The notes beneath the pieces were generated by a model. The model searched no databases. It saw nothing but the letters and a program-made list of their open reading frames with translations, and had not been told where the DNA came from. A DNA stretch of 64,000 nucleotides from positions 26,207,831 through 26,271,830 of the forward strand of contig JAJEKV010000004.1 of the NCBI GenBank assembly GCA_021234155.1, written 5' to 3'. The number at the start of each line of letters is the position of its first letter. Position 1 is the first letter of the stretch. The position numbers and the translations under genes were made by a program. Positions 22,991-33,376 of this stretch are shown here, piece by piece. This DNA comes from Isoetes taiwanensis. Lineage: Eukaryota; Streptophyta; Lycopodiopsida; Isoetales; Isoetaceae.

Positions 22991-25100
22991 CCCAAAAGGC
23001 CAAATTTGATTCTTGTTAGATGCAAATAGTAACTGGGTGATTTATAATTAGACAGTGCTAATTTGATGAAACATGGTAAGGTAACTTATAGCCCCAGCTA
23101 AACAAATCTTTATATTGCTAGATCTGATGAATTTAGGCCATTCTTAGACCCCAAACGCATTACAAGTGTGAGATTGTCACAGCACGCTAATAGCTTGATT
23201 ACCAGAATATACAGACCTAGGCAAATACTCCAGCTAAATGACGACGAACTTACTCAATTCTAATATGCATTTCATTGCAAACTAGTTATGGTGCCCGGCG
23301 TTGCCGAGCTTTAGCAAATGTGGATAGTAGAAGGAAACATGCAATTTTGCATTTGTAGGCCTCAAGACATTGTCGTAAGGATGTTTTAGTGAATTGGCCC
23401 TTGTAGACCTTAGAATAGTTGGTCTTAGAGGGTGTCTGTAATTTGAAGAGGTTGTATTCATGGAGTTTTAATGTTGGAAGAATATATGATGAGGATTTAT
23501 GTATAATAAAGGATGCAGAACATTGTAATGGCAATGAAGTTGTTAGTCTTTTGGTAGGTAATTTTTGTGGGTTGAACTTCGAGTAGAAAGCACGTACCTA
23601 TAAGCACCTCTCGAATAGAAAGCACGTACCTATAAGAAAGTGGTGGCTCTGGCAACCATCAACCTTTCTGGCATCATGTTCAAGATTGCAAGACAGCTAG
23701 TGGCAGAAGGAGCAAAAGAGGGGTCAGTAATTTTAGTAGAGGGGGATTTTGTTGAAGGGAAGCTATCAGACCCTAGAATAATGGTCTTTCTTTCAACCAG
23801 CCCTCATTATAGGGGTTCGAAATCAATAATGCTCATGTGAAAAAGAGCTTGACATGTAAAGATGCAGTGTGTAAAAAACAATTGTTGTTCTCCTTGTACA
23901 TTCATGTTCTTGGTCTTTTCCTTCTAGAGCTCCCATTATGCAGACTTCTAGAAAGTAGTAGCACTAACCAAGGATATACTATAAGTGCATAGCTCTGCTA
24001 ACATCAAAATTTGAATGTAAAGCATTCAATATTGCTTTTAGAAAACCCTTTTTTTTTCTTGCATTCTAAGGTTTGAACTGGTGTGTTGAGTTGCGCTAGC
24101 ATGAGAATTGATTGTGTTGCACTTGAATTTATGCATTTGTAGATGGCACAAATAAATTATGAATTTAGATATTGAAATAGCAATGGCTATTTTTGATGAA
24201 AATTTTAGTGTCCTATGAAATGTGAAGTCATGAATGGTTGAGAGAGGGATAACGGATGACGTGTGGAATAAATGTTTGTACATGAAATCAAATGTGAAAG
24301 GATAGTATCTTGAGGTCAAAGAAAATTAAGGATGCAAATTACAACAATTTTGAAAGCCATGCACCCATGCAAAATTACAAACAAATAGGTCATGTCAATT
24401 TTTTGCCATATAAGTCCAAACACAATGGAATTAGCAATACGACAAAAGAGTAGAGTGTGTGGATTCTTAATGAACCAACATTATTATTGACTAATGCCAT
24501 AAATACATTATTTTTAGAATCTTGATGTAAATCTTGCAATTTACCATATGCTAGGATTGCAACAAAGTTTGTAAGATGGTAACCATTGTTCAAAGTTTTG
24601 GCATAATTGACGGGTAAAATTGGGCAACATTTGTGTTGTTATTATTTTTTAATGTAGTTTTAAAGCCACATGGTTTTTTCTAAAAACTTAATTAGTCAAC
24701 ATAACATTGGGATGCATGCATTAACGATTAGAAAGAACAAAATGGAATTTAGAAAACCAAGCTTAATCCAGTATCTTATCGCAATGCGCAACTTAATAAT
24801 GAAATCTTATAGCAATGCGCTAAAATGTGGGTCATGTCCTAAGGTTTATTTATTTTAAAAGAATTTCTAATGTGGGTCATTGCAAATAATAGTGAGAATC
24901 AGATTGAGAAAACCATGAGCCTCGAACATGAGCTTGGGACAATTGCAAACATCCTAAGAATGTTATGCAGTTTGACCCAGAGACATTAATTTGGATCAAG
25001 GATAAATGTACAGACTAAGCATGTGCTAAACTCGAAGTGAAGGACACAAAGTTTGATTTGTACCTCGTAAAGAATGGGGGCCAATATGATAGGAATCGCC
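22991..25100. other. AT-rich intergenic stretch with one exon-like reading
   Basis: A 28-bp motif (GAAAGCACGTACCTATAAG) is tandemly repeated at 23585-23637. Immediately after, 23640-23840 reads VALATINLSGIMFKIARQL then AEGAKEGSVILVEGDFV, an amphipathic protein-like sequence that stands out from its AT-rich surroundings. I cannot name it; it may be a lone exon or gene fragment. The rest shows nothing definite. Confidence 0.4.
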
Positions 25101-25105
25101 CTATT
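25101..25105. repeat. Target-site duplication CTATT, left
   Basis: Five bases matching 35255-35259 exactly; this is the size produced by Ty3/gypsy integrases. Confidence 0.85.
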
Positions 25106-26980
25106 TGTTGTCTTTCACAGAATCCTTGCAAAAACTGTGATGCACAAATCTCTAAATTGTGGGATTTCCTAAAAGATGCTTGCCAAATTCTGTGTTTAGG
25201 GGGGAGAGAGCCAAGGATGTGGTGAGGGGATGTGAAAAGATGAGAAAAGAGGTGCAAATGTGAGGAAATAAGGTGATATGTGAATGCAGGTGTATGACTG
25301 GGATGTTTTCTGTAACAAAGTGGTGGAAATGATTGAAGAAAAAACTTTGGGATGCAGTCAAACTTCCTTTGAATGCAAATGAAATATTTGAGCAAATTCT
25401 GCGTAATAGCTATTTGTTTAGCTAAATCTAGATAATGTCGATAACTTGAATTGATTTCAACTCATTTGTTGATCAAGATTGATGGGAAATTCGTGGCAAA
25501 GTTCGCCAGAAGTGGACTGGCACATAAAAATGGGAAAACCCTAATTTTTTGAAAAAAACTCAGAAATCGATTGAAGAAAGGGGAAACACCATGAATTGCT
25601 CAAGAAAACTTTTCTCAGATTATCTTAGGAACATAATACACTGTCAGGTAATCCATTTGATCACTCTGAAATAGAATTTGTATCAGAACTTCAAAAATCT
25701 TGGCTTTCAAGAACAAGGGCGGGTTTCTCATCAAAAATCTCCTCTCCTAATGTGGAATACTTTCCGGATCATCTTTATAGACCCGTGTCGGGGTAGTTAG
25801 AGCTCAATTTGTCCGCATATGGCCCGCGAACTTTTCTTTCCCAAAAATAGGCAATATTCTGTTCTTGGCATGATCTCCATTAATTCGCATCCTCTTCATG
25901 ATTCGATTGGTTCCGTCGTCAATTATGATCAGCGAATCGCTTCATCACTCAAAGTGCGCGAAGCCGAATCATAGAACCCTAATGGATCTTGGCCGATTTT
26001 CTTCGATGGATATATCCCACGTGCCTAAATCAAAAAGTCATTTCGGTATATATAGCTCGATCCACGCAAACTCTTAAATTAACGTGTCTTGCCCACGTGG
26101 GATTCGGTACCTCCACCCCCCCACCACACGTGAGCCACGTGGAGGGGGTGATTGGCTGAAAAGGAATCTAGGTCGGGGGTGGTAGAATAGGACAATTTTT
26201 TACATTTTCTCAAAGGGCACGATTCCCAAGAATTGGAATTCAAGGGTCTATATAAGGTCTTTTTGGAAATTTTTTTGCCGGTGGCATATTTTCATTGGGG
26301 CAACATGGTGATGTGGTCAAATTTTGGAAAAAATGGCACTTTGATTTTTGGCTAAAAAGGTGAATCAATGGTGATTTGGACATGATGAAATGATGACTTG
26401 GCATAATGAAGGATGATGTGGCAAGGTCAAACATGGCTTTTGCCTAAGTGGATTTTCTAAATTTTAAATGCCCCTTGATATTTTTGATGAGGTGGCATGA
26501 TTTTGACCCAAGTGGCAAAGATATAACCAAAGTTGGATGACAAAGCATTTTTGTGAGCAAGGTGGCCATCCTAGGTGGCATTTTGACTCTTGATGACGTG
26601 GCAAGGGTATTTTTGGAAAGTGTGCCTTTTGACTTTCTATTTTGACTTTCACTTGACTTTTTGACATCTTTGGCACTTTTGGATGATGACTAGGATGCCA
26701 CTTGGCAAAGGTATAGATTTTTTGGCATTTTGGGATTTTTAGGCATCTTTAGAAGCATATTTGGCTAGCGATAGGGGAAATTCAAGGAGAAATGGGAGAT
26801 AGGCTCAAAAAATTTGGGAAAAATCAAGGATGGCTAGTTTTGGCTAAAGGATTTGGCAGGGGTACTCACCTGGCCTAGATTCTCTTTCAGCCTGATACCT
26901 TTCCTTAATAGCTCCTCCAATACTTAGAATTTTCTTCATATCTTCATTTCTTCTTCATGTTGCCACTTCAAGGGGCAACA
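25106..26980 (-). repeat. 3' LTR of gypsy-1
   Basis: 1875 bases, from TGTTGTCTTTCAC to GGGGCAACA on the plus strand. The last 23 bases (26958-26980) form an inverted repeat, TGTTGCC / GGCAACA. A probable promoter, read on the minus strand, has CACGTG palindromes at 26136, 26127 and 26094 upstream of TATATATA (26047-26055), and one more at 26018. Between 26390 and 26720 the motif ATGATGTGGCA / ATGACGTGGCA recurs. Confidence 0.9.
26018..26141 (-). promoter_or_regulatory. Candidate LTR promoter: G-box cluster plus TATA box
   Basis: Four CACGTG cores (26018, 26094, 26127, 26136) surround TATATATA (26047-26055). On the transcribed minus strand three of them lie about 40-90 bases upstream of the TATA box. 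CACGTG is the core bound by plant bZIP and bHLH factors. In the other LTR (34290-34410) the TATA is kept but only the core nearest the LTR 5' end remains; the others read CACGGG, CCCATGGG and CACCCGGTGA. Confidence 0.5.
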
Positions 26981-28056
26981 TCTTTATAAAAGAAAAAATG
27001 GCTGGTCCCCGGCCTTGAAACCTTTAAAACTTCTCGACATCCGGATCTGAATTATCCTGCTACAAATATCGAGCTTCTTAGAATGCAAACATAAAAGCAT
27101 CCGAAAAGTGCAAATATATGAGAGTGAATGCCAAATCAATGCATCTCCCTGTTCTGAGATAATATAAGGTTTTCTTGAGGTCTTCATGAATGGAAAATGG
27201 TGCGAAATAGGAAAACTGGATAGAACTATGTGTACACATTTTTTTGGTGATGAATTCTGCAACTTTGAACACAGCAGCAACTTTTGAACATTTATAACCT
27301 GTAGGGTCTGCTACCATGTTCTTTTGACTTCCCATAAGTGTTGAAACTTGGGGGGGACGTCAAAAATCTGCTTCAGTGATCTTGTGAATAAAACTTGATG
27401 CTTTTGGGGTTTCAGCTACCCATTCTTGTAGGAGTCTTGAAGAAATGACTTGGTAGATGGAGCTAGAATGTTATGGAAGGGTGCAGACACATTCTAGAAG
27501 ATGTAATGGTCCTGCAAATTTGCCCAAAAGAAAAAATGGTGGTGGTATAAAGCTGGCTAATGGGTAAAGGATGATCCTGCAAATGACATGAAATAGAGAG
27601 TTAGGAGACTGCTTTTTATGATGCACAGGGATGAATAGCAGCCTGTAGGTGATGAATAAAAGTGGGAGCAAGGCTTATATGAATGGGAGGCCAATAAATG
27701 AAAAATGAATGGTATGGAAGACTAGGATGGTCCTGCAAATGACATGATGACTCAGATTAGTACTTCAATCCTGGCATTCATCACAAGATGTTCAGCAAAC
27801 TGTTCATGATGATTTTGAGTTCCTGCATATGAGCACAACTTTAGGAAGCAATGGTTTTTCTGGCTGGCTTTAAACAGAACAACTAATGAACCTGCAAATG
27901 ACAATGTTAAAGATCAAAACACATACTTTTTCTTTTCAGCTTTTCTTCTTTTTATTGTTTCCCCCCCATAGTATTAGCAAATCATATCTAGAACAATTTC
28001 AACTACTTCAACCTTTTTTAGACTACCTACAACTATACTAACTAGCCTTAGCTAGT
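26981..28056 (-). other. Non-coding region between integrase and 3' LTR of gypsy-1
   Basis: About 1.08 kb without a convincing ORF. CCTGCAAATGACA occurs at 27576, 27732 and 27891, and a shorter form (CCTGCAAAT) at 27511. On the coding minus strand these read TGTCATTTGCAGG, which resembles a 3' splice site. A polypurine tract directly beside the 3' LTR is not obvious; the adjoining bases read TTTTATAAAGA on the minus strand. Confidence 0.5.
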
Positions 28057-29180
28057 TTAGATCCAATAAGCTTTCAAGTGCTGTGCATTGAGAGGATTTG
28101 GCAAAATCCTCTCAGACTCTAGCTCTTGTAAGTAATATGAGTTTACTCCAGCATGTGAAGAAATGACAAATGGACCTTCCCAATTTGCAGAAAACTTACC
28201 TAGAGTAGGATCTTTGTTTTTAGCTAACTTAAGCACCAAATCACCAACCTGGTAGTTGACTTCTACTGCTTGTTTGTCAAATTTCTTCTTAATTTTCATC
28301 TTATGATCTGTTATCACCTGTAGAGTCTTATCTCTGAGTTCCTCAAGGGCTAGCATCTGCTGCAACCTGCACCAGATAGCATCCTCTTCATTTTTGACTT
28401 GTATTTGCATTATCCTTGGCGAAAGTACCTGCAACTCAAAGGGTAGAATGACACTAGTACCATACACAATAGAGGCGGGAGTGTTTTTATAGCCACTTTA
28501 TAAGTGGTTCTCAGGGACCAAAGGGCATAGATCAACTTTGTATGCCGACTTCTTGGAAACCTATCTACCGTCTTCTTCATAATGGATATCGAGTTTTATT
28601 GGTGGATTCTCGCCATTTCCACGAGGGTAGTAAGCGAACTTTTGTATGTCTTATCTCAAGCAATTTGGTAAGCTTGTCTATTACTTCATTCACAAAAGGC
28701 GTTCCTCATCGGAAACAATCTTCAATGGTACTCCAAACCTAGCACATATATTAGGCAAGAGGAAACTTGTTGTGGTATCCGCATTGGCACTTGTTAATGG
28801 AGTTGCTTCAGCCCATTTAGTGAAAAAGTCTGTAGCAACTAGGATGTATTCATGTCTGCGAGAGGAAGATGGGTGTATAGGACCAACATAATCTAATCCC
28901 CAAACAAGAAATGGGCCAAAACAATAGGTGAAAGGGGAGGTACCTTCAGCGCTTGTTTGGCATGCTTTTGACAAATCGAACAACTCTGCACATACCTTTT
29001 GACATCATGATGAAGTGTAGGCCAATAGTATCCAAAACTTAGAATTTTCTTGGGTGGGCATCCATAGAATAGTGTCCACCACAGCAGAGGGTCATGAGCA
29101 TGTCTTAGAGCTTGTACCTTCTCTTCTTCACCAAAGCACCTCAACAAAATCTGTGAAGGCATCTTCCTACATAAAATGTC
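28057..29180 (-). pseudogene. gypsy-1 integrase
   Basis: Integrase joins the cDNA copy to host DNA. The N-terminal zinc-binding region has HAHD, then YYWPTLHHDVKRYVQSCSIC. The GGHY that should lie between is found in the neighbouring frame near 29085, so two compensating frameshifts are present. The catalytic core shows GLDYVGPI and KWAEATPL (near 28850-28790), IVSDE (near 28700) and, after a break, a degenerate W-RESTNKT that fits the NGQxESTNK glutamate motif (near 28590). The C-terminal part (28467-28057) reads NYQVGDLVLKLAKNKDP and GKFSANWEGPFVI and ends LNAQHLKAYWI, the usual end of the protein. No chromodomain is seen, consistent with a non-chromovirus. Confidence 0.8.
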
Positions 29181-29339
29181 CTCAACCAGCACATATGTTA
29201 GACATCTTTTTCTAAACTTAACTTTCTCAGATGGTGAAAATGTGACAGGGATCTCTTGATATCTTAGATAATTGACAATGGGTTGCATCCAAGACCTGGT
29301 TTCTCCAACTAAATGACATACCTCTTCTTCTACTTGATC

Positions 29340-29952
29340 CTCTTCAGAGGTCAAATCATATTTGTAGAAGGCATAGGGTATGAAACTACTCGGATCCTTT
29401 TCTGCTTTGACAAGATGGACTTCAATGGCAAAGTCTTGAAGCATGGCAGCCCACTTATAGAACTTGGTCTTCAGGGCTTGTTTACCATACAACATTGGGA
29501 GAGGATTGACCTTCATATAGACTTGAATCTTTGGAGCTTGCATCAGAAGATGGGGGAATTTAGTGGTCAAAAATATTAGGGCAGCAGCAGACTTCTCTAG
29601 GACTGGGTAATTCACCTCTGTGTCTGACCACTGCTTTCCTGCATAATTTAGTACCCTTTTGTTCTGAAATAAGGCTAATCCTACAGCAAATGATGTAACC
29701 ATTATATAAACTTGGAAAGCTTCATTTGGTTTAGGGGCAAGAAGTGTTACCTTCTTCTTTGAGCTCTTCTTTGATCAATTCAAATGCCCTTTGGCAATCT
29801 TCATTCCACTCCACTGGAACTTTTTGACTTGTATTTTTAGATACATACCCTACTTTGGTGAGCTTGGTGATAGGTCTCAAAATGTGAGAGAAGTTTGGGA
29901 TGTAGATCCTCAAGCCTTGAAGTGTACCAACAAAACCTTTGATCTGCTTCAA
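29340..29952 (-). pseudogene. gypsy-1 RT thumb and gypsy-type RNase H
   Basis: 29952-29731 reads KQIKGFVGTLQGLRIYIPNF and KVPVEWNEDCQRAFELIKEE, the usual segment joining RT to RNase H. After a break, 29702 onward reads SFAVGLALFQ, LNYAGKQWSDTEVNYPVLEK and KFYKWAAMLQDFAIEVHLV, the standard gypsy RNase H in its usual place before integrase. It degrades RNA in RNA-DNA hybrids during cDNA synthesis. Its presence shows that the RNase H at 31305-30935 is additional, not a displaced copy of this one. Confidence 0.8.
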
Positions 29953-29956
29953 TGTT

Positions 29957-30805
29957 TTAGGTACTGGGAGGTCGAGAACTATTGTCGACTTGTCTCGACA
30001 ATCCCGAACTCCTTCTTCCTCGATATCGATGGCCTAACAGCACACCTTTGTCAGTCAAAAACAAACACTTCTTTGGATTTAAGTTCACACCACTGGATCT
30101 GCACAAAGAAAACATATTAGAGATTGTTTTGAGATGATCTTCCAAAGAGGTGGCCAGAGTCAAATCATCCGTAAAAGCCACGAAATCTTGGGGGATAATG
30201 ACTCAAAAAATATTGTTCATTGCCCTCCGAAAGGTTGCGGGGGGCATTTTTCAAACCAAATGGCATTCTTAGCATCATATAAGTTCCCCAAGGTGTAATG
30301 AAGGCAGTTTTTGGTCTGATAAAGGATCAACTTCTATTTGGTTGAAACCGGAGAAGCCATCCATAAGAGAATAGACTTCCTTTCCACTCATGGTATGCAA
30401 AACTTCTTCTAGAAACCGATAGGGATAGCAGGTCTTTAATTGTAACCTTATTGATATCTCTATAATCAATACAAATTCTAAGTTGGCCACTCTTCTTCTT
30501 GGTGGCACAATGCAAGACAACCACTCGGTTCCAATGTCTCACATATCAGCTTAGAACTCTCCATAGTTTTTAATTCTTCATAGATAAGTGGCGGCAAGGC
30601 GAAATTTATCCTCCTTAATTTCTGTGAGCGAACAGATCGAGCCCTCTTTTACTTTTATTTCAAATTTTGCTTTAGAGGGAGGAATTCCTTTTAGTTCAGA
30701 GTAATCCCAAGCAAAGACATCTGAGAATTCTTGACACAGCATAGGAAATGAGTTAAAGCAAGGCTCAGGAGCTTTTGGACCAACTTTGGGGTTACGTTTG
30801 GCCAT
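29957..30805 (-). pseudogene. gypsy-1 reverse transcriptase
   Basis: N-terminal lead-in EFSDVFAWDYSELKGIPPSK is typical for plant gypsy RTs. Next come a KKKSGQLRICIDYRDIN motif, FLEEVLHTMSGKEVYSLMDG then FSGFNQIEVDP, TPWGTYMM/FGLKNA-like motifs near 30250 in broken frames, and the catalytic box AFTDDLTLA (near 30175; threonine before DD is unusual). It ends GVNLNPKKCLFLTDKGVLLG. Several frame changes (near 30520, 30290 and 30190) make it non-functional. Confidence 0.85.
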
Positions 30806-30934
30806 TCTTTTGGATACAAATGACTTGCTCTCTGCTTGCTTCCTCTACCCCTATAGTTAGAATTGGGCAAGTCTGCGGAGAGGTTCAGTTCTTCTTCCTG
30901 AAAGGCTCCTTCACTAAAAATCCAATATGGTACC

Positions 30935-31305
30935 TTTAGCTAGCCTTGTCTACTTCACTATTCAAATGCCTAGGGATATGCTCTATTGTCCAGGCCTCAA
31001 ATTTGTCTAATAGTCCCAAAACCTCTTCTTTAAGTTGTACTAACCTTGAGTGCTTGGTTTGGTATACCTCTTGGACTTGATTGCACACGAGCTGAGAGTC
31101 CCCCTTTATATTCAGCTTCTTGATTCCCATCATGTAAGCTTCTTGGAGACCTGCAATCAAAGCTTGATACTCTGCCTCATTAGAGGTTATATTTTTGTGA
31201 ATTCTTGCTTGTTTTAGCCAATCATCAAAACCTCTGGGCTTTTAATGATGGCGGCAAGACACAGGCTAAACTCAACTTCCCGCTACAACCGCCATCAAAT
31301 AACAA
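30935..31305 (-). pseudogene. Additional plant/archaeal-type RNase H, between protease and RT
   Basis: The protease frame runs without a break into LLFDGGCSGK (aspartate at about 31295), then after one frameshift (near 31230) reads RFDDWLKQARIHKNITSNEA, EYQALIAGLQEAYMMGIKKL, NIKGDSQLVCNQV (aspartate near 31100), FEAWTIEHIPRHLNSEVDKA (aspartate near 30950). All four catalytic acidic positions D-E-D-D of RNase HI are present. The GDSQLV and HIPRxxNxxxD signatures match the RNase H of plants and archaea rather than the gypsy type. In described Tat/Ogre elements this extra domain lies after RT-RNase H; here it precedes RT. Confidence 0.85.
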
Positions 31306-31840
31306 TGTATGAGTATGCTCATCAAGTTTTTGCTCTTCTTCTTCCAAAAGTGGATCTACATAGATGTTGTACACACCTACATCTTTATAAATTAGTGCAT
31401 CATCAATTGAAAAGGCAAATTCTTCTTGGAGTTTACCTTCCTGGTTGTAGAGTGTGACTTCTTGCTTACCATCTGTTATTGTGCATTTACCTCCTCCCCA
31501 ATCTGGCTTTGCAGAAACCACCCTGAGCCATTTCCTGCCCAAAAGAAGGTCATAGCTGCCAATCTGAGAAGGAAACTGTACTACAACAAAGTCCAGGGTC
31601 ATCTTGATGCCCCCTACATCTGTCAAGACATCATTAACGACTCCTTTTGGTTGTACACTCTCATTAGCAAAAGATTTTAGAATAATTGGGGCTGCAGAAG
31701 TGATTTTTAACTCTAAAGAGTCCATAATATGTAAAGGCATGATATTTATACCTGAGCCTCCATCCAAGATGACTTTAGAGAGTGTTTTACCTTCGACTTG
31801 AGCTTCACATGAGAATATACCAGGGTCTTTCCCAACTCTA
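31306..31840 (-). pseudogene. gypsy-1 aspartic protease
   Basis: Retropepsin region. The active-site loop reads ILDGGSGINIMP (near 31770), with DGGS in place of the more common DTGS but as in many plant retroelements. The flap/second-strand region is followed by YDLLLGRKWLRVV, equivalent to the ILGRPWL motif. It is open from about 31800 to the RNase H start. Upstream (31840-32180) frames are broken and only fragments such as FDYIEKEVMNFKRR are readable. Confidence 0.8.
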
Positions 31841-32180
31841 GAAATGTTGTGGACAATAGGTTCTGAATTCTCCTCTATAAGTGTTTTGACACGCTCTCTC
31901 TATAGGAAGGTGCTATTCTTAACAAGGTCAAAACATCTAGGGTGACCCTAGCAGACTTCAACACCTGTCAACTTCACCTAACACAGCCTGTCATTCGAGG
32001 TGAAACCGCTCAGTAACCACAGAGGGCGGAGGAGCTATGCTATTTCTAGGCATGTTGGCTTGCCGAGGTCCGGATCTTAGGCTATAGGGAGTACCAAAGA
32101 GCCAAGACCTCTTCTTCTCTTGAAGTTCATCACCTCCTTCTCTATGTAATCAAAGAAACAAACATGAGAAGAGGATGCAT

Positions 32181-32501
32181 CTACATCTTACCTTTATCTT
32201 TCAACATATATTCTTTGATCCTTTTGTCTTCATAATGGCCTGTTTCTTTACAATATGAACACACAGGGCACTCCTTACCAGTGTGGCCCTTTCTGTCACA
32301 TCTAGGGCAAGGCTTGGACCAGCAACTACTTTCTGAATGGCCTGGCTTCTTACAGTAGGTACAATGTTTTCTACTTTGTGTAGAATCTGAAGACTTGAAA
32401 TCGGATACCTCATCTCTCTGGTGCTGGAGTTTTCTTGAGCTCAGAGAGTTGCTTGGTAACCTCCATAAGTGTCTCTGCAGTCCTGGCATGTTCAGTTGCA
32501 A
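32181..32501 (-). pseudogene. gypsy-1 gag nucleocapsid: three CCHC zinc knuckles
   Basis: Reads CTYCKKPGHSESSC, CPRCDRKGHTGKEC and CSYCKETGHYEDKR. The first two are perfect CX2CX4HX4C knuckles, which bind the RNA genome. The third keeps C, C and H but the last cysteine position is arginine. It is one base out of frame with the gag body; the shift falls at an A run near 32440 (AAGAAAACTCC on the minus strand), so a one-base indel is the simplest reason, and programmed shifting cannot be excluded from one copy. Confidence 0.8.
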
Positions 32502-33318
32502 TTTTGAGGTTAGTAGCTTGCAACTTAGAAATCTCTTCTCTCATATCTTCTTCAAAAGAATTTTTCTTCTTCACTGTACACACAGGTTCATAGTTAGTCT
32601 CTAAATCATTGAAATAATCAAGATCAACGTGCTCAAAAGTAGAAAATGCAGCCCTTAGCCTGCTGATCTCAATTGCTTTGGAAAATACCCTTGGTAATGT
32701 CTCAAAACGTTGTTGTTGATGTATTTTCATTAACTTCTTGTAAACAGGAGGTCTGAACTTCAAACCATGCAAGAAAGCAGTGATCAAATGCAAAGGAGGA
32801 TTATCTACACCCTTTGACTCACACTTTATCACATGCTCTCCAAATCTATCAACATAAGCTTCTATGCTTTCATCACTTCTAATAGAAAGAGAATGCAGTT
32901 GCTGAAGCAAAGTTTCAGGAGTCACAGATTCGCCAAACCTATCGATGAATCTGCTCCTCATCTCTTCAAATGTGTGAACACCATAAATCTTTCTTTGAGT
33001 GTTAAACCATTTAGTAGCAAGATCATCAGATAAAGAAAGCTTGAACAATTCCAACTTAGTCATACCTCTAGGAGCATGATTCCTAAAATAATCATCAAAT
33101 GAGTTTAGAAATACCTCCAGGGGTTTCTTTCTGTCATAAAGAGGCTGTGAAGGAGGCGTCTCCAACCTGAAGATAGGGTCAGCATAGTTGCCTAGAGGTG
33201 CTGCTGCTGCTGGCGCTGCTGCTGCTGCCAACCCAGGCTCCAGAGGCATATCTTCAGCATGGCTAGGCTCTCCATCACCATCCATATCTGTACCAGTCTT
33301 CCTTGGGTGCCTCACCAT
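32410..33318 (-). pseudogene. gypsy-1 gag capsid region
   Basis: An intact frame of about 300 codons from an ATG at 33318. The N-terminus has an alanine-rich tract (GCTGCTGCT-type codons, 33195-33232). The capsid domain follows: KKPLEVFLNSFDDYFRNHAP, ATKWFNTQRKIYGVHTFEEM, RSRFIDRFGESVTPETLLQQ, then LHLITAFLHGLKFRPPVYKK, the arrangement of the Retrotrans_gag family. A coiled-coil-like C-terminus (EEISKLQATNLKIATEHART) precedes the frame break leading to the zinc knuckles. Gag builds the particle in which reverse transcription occurs. Confidence 0.85.
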
Positions 33319-33353
33319 GAGGGCTCTCAAGTTTTTTGCAAGAGTTTTTTAGA

Positions 33354-33371
33354 GAATCCCTAGGACCTCCA
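33354..33371 (-). promoter_or_regulatory. Candidate primer-binding site of gypsy-1
   Basis: On the minus strand, five bases after the 5' LTR, TGGAGGTCCTAGGGATTC starts with the TGG expected from a tRNA CCA end and would pair with a tRNA ending GAATCCCTAGGACCTCCA. It is not the initiator-methionine site TGGTATCAGAGC. The matching tRNA cannot be named without a tRNA set. Confidence 0.5.
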
Positions 33372-33376
33372 AAAGA

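Noticed and set aside
29313-29579. Plus-strand readings inside gypsy-1
   Set aside because: They are antisense shadows of RNase H and integrase; the minus strand carries the motifs.
32410-32501. Programmed ribosomal frameshift between gag and zinc knuckles
   Set aside because: Only one degenerate copy is available and an A-run indel explains it; other pol frames are broken in the same way.
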